From positions 124,001-188,000 of the forward strand of contig NZ_JALXXL010000004.1 of assembly GCF_025152525.1 (NCBI RefSeq): 64,000 nucleotides of DNA. The letters run 5' to 3'. Shown piece by piece: positions 52,812 to 60,793 of this stretch (position 1 is its first letter; each line of letters starts with the position of its first letter). This DNA comes from Corynebacterium sp. p3-SID1056 (lineage in GTDB: Bacteria; Actinomycetota; Actinomycetes; Mycobacteriales; Mycobacteriaceae). The translations under genes were made by a program, and so were the position numbers. The notes below the pieces were generated by a model. It did not search any database. It had not been told where the DNA came from and saw only the letters and a list, made by a program, of their open reading frames with translations.

Positions 52812-53758
52812 CAGTTGCTCCTCAGCTTCGGGTTGGCCATGATGCTCACGATGTCGGCGATGAGGTTCACCACGACGTAGACCACGGCGATCAGGAGGGA
52901 AACGGCTTGCACGACTTGGACGTCGCGGTAGTTCACGGCGTCGATGAGCGCGACGCCGAGGCCCGGGTATCTAAACAGGTACTCGACGACCACGATGCCG
53001 CCGGCGAGCCAGGCGAGCTGGATCGCGACGACCTGCGCGATCGGGCCGACAGCGTGCGGAAGCGCGTGTCGGAAGATCACGCGGCGCTCCGGTACGCCCT
53101 TGAGCCGCGCCATCTCGACGTAGCCCGAGTCCAGCGTTTCTACCATTGTCGCGCGCGTCATGCGGGCGATGTAGGGGCTGACCACGAGCGCCAGTGTGAG
53201 GGTGGGCAGGATGAGCTGCGAGGGGAACTCCCACACGTGGCTACCGGGCGGAGACATGGTCACTGCCGGCAGGATCTGGAAGACCGAGGTGGCAAAGAGC
53301 GTGATCAGGGCGATACCGATGACAAACTCCGGCATCGCGGCGAGGATCAGGGTGATCCAGGTGATCGCCTGGTCGCGCTTGTAGCCGCGCCACCACGCCG
53401 CGTAAATGCCGACGAGAATGCCGATCGGGATCGACACCACCGCGGCAAGCAGCATGAGCACCAGCGAGTTCGCCAGTGGCTCGCCGAGCAGCTCCGCGAC
53501 GGGGCCACCGGTCGATGTGGATGTGCCCAGGTCGCCGGTAAAGAGGCCGCCCAGCCACAGGAAGTAGCGCTGCAGCGGCGGTTTGTCCAAATTCATCTCC
53601 GCTTCGAGGGCGGCGATGCGCTCGGGCGTGGCCTGCTGGCCGAGGATGGCGGTCGCGGGAGAACCCGGCAACAGCAGCGTCGCGCAAAAGATGATGATGG
53701 AGACCGCGATGAGGATGAAGATGCTCACCGAGAGCCGTCGTAGAATAAATTTCCCCAT
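52811..53758 (-). CDS. Peptide-type ABC transporter, permease (DppB-type)
   Basis: 315 aa, about six TM helices. N-terminal FILRRLSVSIFILIAVSIII, LDKPPLQRYFLWLGGLFTGDLG and the coupling motif YVEMARLKGVPERRVIFRHALP are family marks. Five bp after the dppA stop. Confidence 0.93.
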   Translation of the reverse strand: MGKFILRRLSVSIFILIAVSIIIFCATLLLPGSPATAILGQQATPERIAALEAEMNLDKPPLQRYFLWLGGLFTGDLGTSTSTGGPVAELLGEPLANSLVLMLLAAVVSIPIGILVGIYAAWWRGYKRDQAITWITLILAAMPEFVIGIALITLFATSVFQILPAVTMSPPGSHVWEFPSQLILPTLTLALVVSPYIARMTRATMVETLDSGYVEMARLKGVPERRVIFRHALPHAVGPIAQVVAIQLAWLAGGIVVVEYLFRYPGLGVALIDAVNYRDVQVVQAVSLLIAVVYVVVNLIADIVSIMANPKLRSN

Positions 53759-53763
53759 TGCTG

Positions 53764-55317
53764 TTACGCCTCCGCAATCCAGATTTTGTGGAACATGGCC
53801 TGTGACAGTGGCACACCGCTCGGGTGAGGGGTGAGGCCAACGACGTACTTGTGGTAGGCATCGATCTGGTTGGCAAAGCCCCAGATGATGTAGCCGCCTT
53901 CGTCGTAGAGCTCTTCTTGCAGCTGCCGGATGCGCGCTTCGCGCTCTTGCTTATCGACGATCGCGCGTGCCTCGTGCACCCGTTGGGTGAAGTCCTCACG
54001 CACCCAGTGCGTCTCGTTGAAGGGCGAGTCCGCGGTCGCACATTGGTTGACCTGCTGCAGGAAATTGCGGGTATACCAGAAGGACTGCGCGAACGGATAC
54101 TCCAGGTAGTTGCCGGAGGCGTAGAAGGTCGAGGCGTCCACCTGCTTGATCTTGACCTTGATGCCGGCTTCTTGCGCTTGTTCGGCAAAGACCTGGGCGG
54201 TGCGCACCGAGCCCGACTGGATCTCCGAGGTCACAAGCTCGACCTCGATGCCATCCGGGTAGCCGGCCTCGGCGAGTAGCGCCTTCGCCTGTTGCACATC
54301 CTGCTCGCGTTGCGGCAGGTCTGCGGGGTAGGCGTCGTCGTAAAGCGCGAACATGTCGTTGCCCAGCTGACCTTGCCCCGAATAGACTTGGTCGACCATT
54401 TGCTGGCGGTTCACAGCGAGGCGCATCGCTTGGCGGACGCGTACGTCGTCGAAAGGAGCGACATCCACGCGCATGGTCAGTGGCAGCCACATGCCGGTTT
54501 CGGAGACCAGCGTGTTCAAGCGCGGATCCTCGTCGATCACGCGGGCCAGGGCGTGGTTCAAGCTGCCGATCGCGTCGACCTGGGAAGACAACAACGCGTT
54601 GAGCATGGCGTCCTCCTCCTGAAAGTCGATGATGCGAACTTGATCCAAGTGGGCGGGACCGGCCCAGTAATTCTCGTTGCGCACCAAGGTGGTGGACTGG
54701 CCTGCGGTAAAACTCTCGAGCTTGAAGGCGCCGGCGCCGATCGGGTGCTTCGGGTCGTAATCTTCCGGAACGATGCCCATCTGGTACTCGGCGAGCGAGT
54801 CGACGAGCGCGGCGTCTGGGATAGAGAGGCGGATGAGCAGCCGGCGGTTATCAAGCACCTCCATGTCCTCGATGTGGGAGATGGAGGCTGCGCCAGACTT
54901 CGGATCCTCCGGGTCGAGGATGCGGTTGTAGGAGAAGATGACGTCCTCGGGGCGCACCGGGCGGCCGTCAGAAAATTGCACGCCCTCGCGAAGCGTGATG
55001 AACCACTCGGTGGCGTCCTCGTTCGGCTCGATCGATTCGGCGAGGCGGTACTCCAGGTTGTAGTCGTCGTCGCGCCAGGCGAGCGAGTCATACATATTGA
55101 TGACGCGGGCGGCGTCGCTCGTACTCGTTGGGATGTGTGCGTCAATGGTGTCGGTGGACGAGCCGCCGACGAGTCCGACGCGCAGCGTGCCGCCCTTGCG
55201 TGGGGGGCCGGAGGTATCGATTTCTTCCACGGGGGCGGTTGAACACGACGCGAGCGCGAGTGTCGCACCTCCCATCACCGTGGCACGCAGGAGCTGCCTG
55301 CGGCTCAGCTGCAACAT
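53764..55317 (-). CDS. Peptide-type ABC transporter, substrate-binding lipoprotein (DppA-type, Tat signal)
   Basis: 517 aa family 5 solute-binding protein. N-terminus MLQLSRRQLLRATVMGGATL has a twin-arginine motif and runs into the lipobox LALASC, so Tat export followed by lipidation is predicted. Domain features: KGGTLRVGLVGGS, ATEWFITLREGVQFSDGRPV, PIGAGAFKLESF, RVRQAMRLAVNRQQMV. Ligand unknown. ATG 55317 lies 4 bp after the regulator stop; longer frames overlap that gene. Confidence 0.93.
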   Translation of the reverse strand: MLQLSRRQLLRATVMGGATLALASCSTAPVEEIDTSGPPRKGGTLRVGLVGGSSTDTIDAHIPTSTSDAARVINMYDSLAWRDDDYNLEYRLAESIEPNEDATEWFITLREGVQFSDGRPVRPEDVIFSYNRILDPEDPKSGAASISHIEDMEVLDNRRLLIRLSIPDAALVDSLAEYQMGIVPEDYDPKHPIGAGAFKLESFTAGQSTTLVRNENYWAGPAHLDQVRIIDFQEEDAMLNALLSSQVDAIGSLNHALARVIDEDPRLNTLVSETGMWLPLTMRVDVAPFDDVRVRQAMRLAVNRQQMVDQVYSGQGQLGNDMFALYDDAYPADLPQREQDVQQAKALLAEAGYPDGIEVELVTSEIQSGSVRTAQVFAEQAQEAGIKVKIKQVDASTFYASGNYLEYPFAQSFWYTRNFLQQVNQCATADSPFNETHWVREDFTQRVHEARAIVDKQEREARIRQLQEELYDEGGYIIWGFANQIDAYHKYVVGLTPHPSGVPLSQAMFHKIWIAEA

Positions 55318-55321
55318 ATCT

Positions 55322-56236
55322 TCACACCGTGCTTTCGTATTCTCTGGCTTCATGGACTGGCAAATCATTCGTGGCGAGCCCGTGCCCGCCGCTGTCGCTC
55401 CGCGCAATCCAGCCGCGGATACTGGCGGCTACGACGTTGCGTACGTCGGTGGGGCGGAGGTCTCCTTGGAGCATGCGTATCCCGAGGCCGTCGATAAGCG
55501 CAGTGAGTACGGTGACCATCATATTTGGGTCCGTTGCGTGGAACGCGCCAGCGGCGATGCCGTCTTGCACCAGAGGCAGGAGCTCGTCGCGCCAGCGTGC
55601 GTAGGCAATTTCCGTCGCTGCATGTGCATCAGTGAAGGCCGGGGAGGAGGACCAGAATTGCGCCCAGGTGGCCCACTCCCGGTACGATTCCGGGGATCCG
55701 TCGAGCTGGATTTCAAAGAGCGCGCAGAGTCGTTCTACGGGGTCTGCGATTGCGTAGGCCGCCGCCCGGCGCGTGACGCCTTGGCGTGAGCACGCGTCCA
55801 ACGTGGCAAGGAAGATGTCGCGCTTAGTGGGGAAGTAATAGTGGACCGCTGAGGGGGACATGCCCGCGGCAGCGGCGATGTCCGCGACAGTGACAGGCTG
55901 GTATCCATGTGCAGCGAACAGGGGCCAGGCTGCGTTGACGATGGTGCGCCGGCGGGTGGAACGAGCGTGCTGCACCGTGGTTTTGCCGGCTTTGCGGGCA
56001 TCGTCTTTGGAACCCTCTGGTTGGTGAGCGGTGGTGCGCTCCGCAAGTTGGTGGACGGGCACGCCGGTGAGACTGGACAGCCGGGAGAGTTCCGTTGCGG
56101 TGAACCGGCGTACGCCCGAAAGCGATTTGGAGAGCTTGCTTGCGTCGATACCCAGGTACTCTGCAACCTCCCGCTGGCGCAGCCCGGAGGCGGCGATGGC
56201 GGCGCGGGCCGCGTCGTAGCGTTGGGTAGAGGTCAT
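55322..56236 (-). CDS. Transcriptional regulator with two DNA-binding domains (XRE-type HTH plus TetR)
   Basis: 304 aa. N-terminal helix-turn-helix at about 18-62 (LRQREVAEYLGIDASKLSKS; RFTATELSRLSSLTGVPVHQL) like XRE repressors, a basic linker, then a TetR HTH at about 97-142 (TIVNAAWPLFAAHGYQPVTV; MSPSAVHYYFPTKRD) and a helical ligand-binding domain. It heads the operon with dppABC and dppDF, so it probably controls its own operon. ATG 56236 is preceded by TAAGGT 7 bases upstream on the minus strand (56249-56244). Confidence 0.87.
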   Translation of the reverse strand: MTSTQRYDAARAAIAASGLRQREVAEYLGIDASKLSKSLSGVRRFTATELSRLSSLTGVPVHQLAERTTAHQPEGSKDDARKAGKTTVQHARSTRRRTIVNAAWPLFAAHGYQPVTVADIAAAAGMSPSAVHYYFPTKRDIFLATLDACSRQGVTRRAAAYAIADPVERLCALFEIQLDGSPESYREWATWAQFWSSSPAFTDAHAATEIAYARWRDELLPLVQDGIAAGAFHATDPNMMVTVLTALIDGLGIRMLQGDLRPTDVRNVVAASIRGWIARSDSGGHGLATNDLPVHEAREYESTV

Positions 56237-56296
56237 AGCAAAGACCTTATAAACACCTGACAATCATCGCAACAGTATGACGTTGGATCAGATTAC

Positions 56297-57583
56297 CTAT
56301 CGCAACTTTTCCTCATGTGACGGAAGTGCGGCGTGGACCTGACGGAAGACTTCAGCGCCGTGGAGGTAGATGCCGTCGTGTTGGTACGTCGGATGAGTGG
56401 TGACTGCGAGGTTCGGGATTCGCGCTGCCTGAGAGCTGGCGTAGTCGAAGGGAACGTAGAGGTCGTCCTCGTAGAGCAGGACAGCGGCTGGAGTTTGGTT
56501 CCTGCACAATTCGTCCGCGTCCACACTTGGCTGCCAACTCTCCCTTTGCGCGATCTCGACGACCGCGTCGCGGAAGGGGAGAAGCGCAGGATCCTGGTCG
56601 AAGTGGAAAGGGAAGAACGCGTTTCCTAGCAGGTAGAAAGGGTCTTCGCTCTGAGGATCCGCGTGCACCGAAAACCCGGGAGCATTTTCGTATGCGCTCG
56701 CTCCTGCCCAGTTGGTTGGGCCAGGTTCGAGACCGGCGAAGATCTGCTCGTGTACGACGGCCCAGAGTGGGTTCGGCGCGAGGCTTACGACCGCGCCAAC
56801 GCCGGCGAGGAAGTCCGTGCGCAGCCGCGTGTCCGCGCCCCGGTGAAACGGTTCTTCCAAGAGCATGGCGAGGGAATCGGCTCCCGTCTCCTCCCCGAGC
56901 CGCACTCCGATAAAGCGAAAGCGCTCTGGGGTGAGGCGCTCGCCGGTAGGCAGGCGCTCCTCTGTGTCGGCCAGGTGGGTGCACACCTCGCGAATCCGCT
57001 CTTCGGCCCACGGAACTTGAGCGTAAAAGCGTTCCATTCGCTGCGCCATCAGGCCAAGCGATTGGCGGTTGAATTCCTCTGGAGAAGTGCCAAAGGGAGG
57101 GACGACGCCGGTCATCATGGCGCGTCCTACTCCTTCGGGGAAATAGGAGAGGTAGGCACCGACGCAGATCCCGCCGAAGGAGTTGCCCAGCACGTCCCAG
57201 GTGTCAAAGCCGAGGTGGCGGCGCAAGTCCTCGGCGTCGGCGGCAATGTCGGGAGGGCGGAGGAGGGAGAGGTGCGCGGCGTCGATAAGCGAGCTTTGCG
57301 TGCCGTCGATGCGTGTCGAGCGGCCGGTTCCGCGCTCATCGATAAGGAAGACGCGGTAGTGCTTGAGGGCTTCCGGAATCCACCCCATGAGCATGCGCGG
57401 CCCGGGGTTGCCGGGACCGCCCTGAAAGTAGGCGAGAGGCGGCGCGTCGGGGTCGGTGTACAGCTCGCGGGCGAAGAGCTCGAGTGTGCCCAGCGACGGG
57501 TCCGCGCGGTCCCAGGGGACCTCGATTCGATGCTCGCGGATACGAAAGCCATGGGGGATAAGCGTGGAAAGCATGTGCCCCAT
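56297..57583 (-). CDS. Alpha/beta hydrolase, proline iminopeptidase-like (peptidase S33)
   Basis: 428 aa, cytosolic (no signal peptide). Oxyanion region YFQGGPGNPGPR, DERGTGRS, nucleophile in LGNSFGGICVG (Ser about 133), acid/His region near VLLYEDDLYVPFDY and THPTYQHDGIYLHG at the C-terminus. Family members remove N-terminal Pro or other residues from peptides. It lies 60 bp upstream of the peptide-transport operon on the same strand, which fits use of imported peptides. ATG 57583 (MGHMLST) is taken; ATG 57574 is possible. Confidence 0.87.
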   Translation of the reverse strand: MGHMLSTLIPHGFRIREHRIEVPWDRADPSLGTLELFARELYTDPDAPPLAYFQGGPGNPGPRMLMGWIPEALKHYRVFLIDERGTGRSTRIDGTQSSLIDAAHLSLLRPPDIAADAEDLRRHLGFDTWDVLGNSFGGICVGAYLSYFPEGVGRAMMTGVVPPFGTSPEEFNRQSLGLMAQRMERFYAQVPWAEERIREVCTHLADTEERLPTGERLTPERFRFIGVRLGEETGADSLAMLLEEPFHRGADTRLRTDFLAGVGAVVSLAPNPLWAVVHEQIFAGLEPGPTNWAGASAYENAPGFSVHADPQSEDPFYLLGNAFFPFHFDQDPALLPFRDAVVEIAQRESWQPSVDADELCRNQTPAAVLLYEDDLYVPFDYASSQAARIPNLAVTTHPTYQHDGIYLHGAEVFRQVHAALPSHEEKLR

Positions 57584-57620
57584 TGTGACACGTGACGGTA
57601 TTTCTGCGCAGGTGGTCGCG

Positions 57621-57626
57621 TATGCT
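57621..57626 (+). promoter_or_regulatory. -10 element, leaderless start of uvrB
   Basis: TATGCT ends 7 bases before ATG 57634. Confidence 0.6.
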
Positions 57627-57633
57627 GGCGACT

Positions 57634-59727
57634 ATGGCTTTTGCTGCAGAACACCCGGTCCTGGCGCACTCAGAGTTTCGGCCCGTTGGCGAAATTGAGC
57701 GTCGTGAAAAGCCCTTCGAGGTTGTTTCGGAATTCGAGCCTTCCGGCGACCAACCCGCAGCGATCGCGGAGCTGGATGCGCGCTTGCGCCGCGGGGAAGA
57801 AGACGTGGTGCTCATGGGTGCCACGGGTACCGGTAAATCTGCCACGGCTGCCTGGCTCATTGAACAGCAGCAGCGTCCCACCCTGGTCATGGCACCGAAC
57901 AAGACGCTAGCCGCGCAGCTGGCCAACGAGTTGCGCCAGCTACTGCCCAATAACGCGGTTGAGTACTTCGTGTCGTATTACGACTACTACCAGCCGGAGG
58001 CCTACATCGCGCAGACCGATACATACATTGAAAAAGACTCGTCGATCAATGACGACGTGGAGCGGCTGCGCCACTCGGCGACCTCGGCGCTGCTCTCACG
58101 ACGCGACGTGGTCGTGGTGTCATCGGTGTCTTGCATCTACGGCCTGGGTACTCCGCAGTCCTACCTGGACCGCTCGATCGTGCTGCGCGTGGGCGAGGAG
58201 GTTGAGCGCGACCGCTTCCTTCGTTTGCTGGTGGATGTGCAGTACGAACGCAACGACGTCGATTTCAAACGCGGCACCTTCCGGGTCAAGGGTGACACGG
58301 TGGACATTATTCCCGCCTACGAGGAAGTTGCTGTGCGCGTCGAATTCTTCGGCGACGAGGTCGACGAGCTCTACTACATCCACCCGCTGACCGGCGATGT
58401 GCTCAGCCAGGAAGACGAGGTCCGGATTTTCCCGGCCACGCACTACGTCGCCACCGACGAGCGCATGGAAAAGGCGATCGAGGCGATTAAGGAGGAGCTG
58501 GCGGACCGGCTCGAGGAGCTGGAAAACAAGGGCAAGCTGCTCGAGGCGCAGCGCCTACGTATGCGCACCGAGTACGACCTGGAGATGATTCAACAGGTGG
58601 GCTTTTGCTCCGGCATTGAGAACTACTCGCGGCACATGGATGGCCGCGGCCCTGGCTCCGCACCGGCGACGCTCATTGATTACTTCCCCGAGGACTTCCT
58701 CACCATCATCGACGAGTCGCACGTCACGGTTCCGCAGATCGGCGGCATGTTTGAGGGCGATATGTCGCGTAAGCGTAACTTGGTGGAGTTCGGGTTCCGC
58801 CTGCCGAGTGCCGTCGATAATCGGCCCCTGACCTTTGACGAATTTGAAGCTCGCGTGGGCCAGACTGTGTACATGTCAGCGACGCCGGGCGATTACGAGC
58901 TCGAGGCCGCGCACGGCGAGTTCGTCGAGCAGGTGATCCGTCCGACCGGGCTGGTAGATCCGAAGGTGACGGTCAAACCCACCAAGGGGCAGATCGACGA
59001 CCTCATCGAAGAGGTGCGTCAGCGCGTGGAGAAGCAAGAGCGAGTGCTGGTGACCACGCTGACAAAGCGGATGGCCGAGGACCTCACCGATTACCTGCTC
59101 GACCACGGCATCAAGGTGCGCTACCTGCACTCTGATATTGACACCCTGCAGCGCGTCGAGCTGTTGCGCCAGCTGCGCCTCGGCGAGTTCGACGTGCTCG
59201 TCGGCATCAACCTCTTGCGCGAGGGCCTTGACCTGCCGGAGGTCTCGCTCGTGGCCATTTTGGATGCGGATAAGGAGGGCTTTTTGCGCTCGACGAAGTC
59301 GCTGATCCAGACGATCGGACGCGCGGCCCGCAACGTGTCGGGCGAGGTGATCATGTACGCCGACCAGATCACCGAATCGATGCAGGAAGCGATCGACGAG
59401 ACGGAGCGCCGCCGCGAGAAGCAGCTCGCCTACAACAAGGAGCACGGCATCGACCCGCAGCCGCTGCGCAAGAAGATCGCCGACATCCTGGATCAGGTCT
59501 ACGAAAACGCCGACGCAGAAGAGACGGGCGGAGGAGAGGCCGCGGTGGTGGCCAAGCCGGATACCTCCACCATGGCCTCCGACGAGGTGCAATCGCTTAT
59601 CGACGAGCTGACGAAACAGATGGGTGACGCCGCCCGTGAGCTGAAGTTTGAGCTGGCGGGGCGCCTCCGCGATGAGATAGCGGACCTGAAGAAGGAACTC
59701 CGTGGTATGAAAGACACAGGTAACTAA
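57634..59727 (+). CDS. uvrB: UvrABC system protein B
   Basis: 697 aa damage-verifying helicase of nucleotide excision repair. Walker [15 protein letters not shown], beta-hairpin region [33 protein letters not shown], motifs [18 protein letters not shown] and [14 protein letters not shown], and a C-terminal UVR coiled-coil ([20 protein letters not shown]). ATG 57634 follows the leaderless -10; the ORF-extending start at 57592 lies upstream of that promoter. Confidence 0.97.
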   Translation: MAFAAEHPVLAHSEFRPVGEIERREKPFEVVSEFEPSGDQPAAIAELDARLRRGEEDVVLMGATGTGKSATAAWLIEQQQRPTLVMAPNKTLAAQLANELRQLLPNNAVEYFVSYYDYYQPEAYIAQTDTYIEKDSSINDDVERLRHSATSALLSRRDVVVVSSVSCIYGLGTPQSYLDRSIVLRVGEEVERDRFLRLLVDVQYERNDVDFKRGTFRVKGDTVDIIPAYEEVAVRVEFFGDEVDELYYIHPLTGDVLSQEDEVRIFPATHYVATDERMEKAIEAIKEELADRLEELENKGKLLEAQRLRMRTEYDLEMIQQVGFCSGIENYSRHMDGRGPGSAPATLIDYFPEDFLTIIDESHVTVPQIGGMFEGDMSRKRNLVEFGFRLPSAVDNRPLTFDEFEARVGQTVYMSATPGDYELEAAHGEFVEQVIRPTGLVDPKVTVKPTKGQIDDLIEEVRQRVEKQERVLVTTLTKRMAEDLTDYLLDHGIKVRYLHSDIDTLQRVELLRQLRLGEFDVLVGINLLREGLDLPEVSLVAILDADKEGFLRSTKSLIQTIGRAARNVSGEVIMYADQITESMQEAIDETERRREKQLAYNKEHGIDPQPLRKKIADILDQVYENADAEETGGGEAAVVAKPDTSTMASDEVQSLIDELTKQMGDAARELKFELAGRLRDEIADLKKELRGMKDTGN

Positions 59728-59752
59728 CACTAGAAAGGCGCATTGACGCACC

Positions 59753-60211
59753 ATGCACACCTATAACTCGATCGCTGTGGGCACAGACGGCTCCCCGACT
59801 TCACTCGTCGCTGTACGCGCGGCCGCGAGCCTCGCCCGCGTGTACGATGCGCAGCTGACTGTCATCTGCGCGCACTACACAGCCTCCGGCTCGATGCTCA
59901 ACTCCACCAACGCGGAGCTGAGCAAAATCGACATTGTCACCGAGACCGGTTCGCAGGACATCCTCGCCCGTGCCCGCGCCATCGCCGAGGAGGAGCAGGC
60001 CCCGAGGATCAACGTCGTCTCCAAGGCAGGACAGCCGGCGAATGTGCTGCTTGAGTCTGTTGCTGAGTACGAGGTTGACCTGCTTGTCGTGGGTAACAAG
60101 GGCATGCGTTCGCTGGCCGGGCGGATCTTCGGCAACATCCCAGGAAGCGTGGCGAAGAAGGCACCGGTAGACGTTATGCTTGTAGACACCAGGGCTGAGG
60201 GGCACGACTAA
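59753..60211 (+). CDS. Universal stress protein (UspA family)
   Basis: 152 aa. NSIAVGTDGSPTSLVAVRAA at the N-terminus and the ATP-binding pattern VVGNKGMRSLAGRIFGNIPG (G-x2-G-x9-G type) near 115-135, so probably an ATP-binding Usp. Begins 25 bp after uvrB; AGAAAGG is rather far (about 14 bases) from ATG 59753. Followed by a second Usp gene. Confidence 0.92.
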   Translation: MHTYNSIAVGTDGSPTSLVAVRAAASLARVYDAQLTVICAHYTASGSMLNSTNAELSKIDIVTETGSQDILARARAIAEEEQAPRINVVSKAGQPANVLLESVAEYEVDLLVVGNKGMRSLAGRIFGNIPGSVAKKAPVDVMLVDTRAEGHD

Positions 60212-60281
60212 CCTTTAGGCCCGGACTCGGAGTATCATAAATACAGATTCCCCAACTTGATGAAAGGTCATCCACTACACC

Positions 60282-60725
60282 ATGGCTGATTACTACAACA
60301 CCATCGTCGTCGGCTCTGACGGATCCAAGTCCTCCTTGCTTGCGGTCGAGCGTGCAGCGAAGATGGCAAAGGCATTCGGCGCGACGCTGGTCATCGGCAC
60401 GGCCTACTACCGCTCCGAGGAGGATGCGTCCAAGGCGCTCCGTCAGGATTCAGTAACCATTCTGGGTGATGACCAGGCGTTGACGAACCTGGAAGCGGCC
60501 GCGGAGCACGCGCGAAGCTTCGGTGCCCCGGACGTCCAGACGGCAACGCGCCCCGGCACCCCGGTTGAGGCTCTGATGGCTATCGTCAACGACAACAAGG
60601 CAGAGTTGCTTGTGGTGGGCAACCGTGGCATTAACTCGTTGACCGGCCGCCTGCTCGGCTCTGTCCCGGCGGACGTGGCACGTCAGTCTGACTGCGACGT
60701 GATGATCGTCCACACCGTCAAGTAA
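60282..60725 (+). CDS. Universal stress protein (UspA family)
   Basis: 147 aa. NTIVVGSDGSKSSLLAVERA at the start and VVGNRGINSLTGRLLGSVPA near 110-130, again the ATP-binding type. Paralogue of the preceding gene. TATCAT at 60233-60238 suggests its own promoter; GAAAGGT lies about 12 bases before ATG 60282. Ends in a strong terminator. Confidence 0.92.
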   Translation: MADYYNTIVVGSDGSKSSLLAVERAAKMAKAFGATLVIGTAYYRSEEDASKALRQDSVTILGDDQALTNLEAAAEHARSFGAPDVQTATRPGTPVEALMAIVNDNKAELLVVGNRGINSLTGRLLGSVPADVARQSDCDVMIVHTVK

Positions 60726-60740
60726 AAGGCTTGCAGTAAC

Positions 60741-60777
60741 AAAAGCCGACCGCCCCACGCTGGGGCGGTCGGCTTTT
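60741..60777. terminator. Bidirectional terminator between usp and the helicase gene
   Basis: Perfect 16-bp stem AAAAGCCGACCGCCCC / GGGGCGGTCGGCTTTT with a 5-base loop; A and T runs at the ends make it work in both directions for the convergent genes. Confidence 0.92.
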
Positions 60778-60793
60778 CCCTTTGCGCGAGGCG

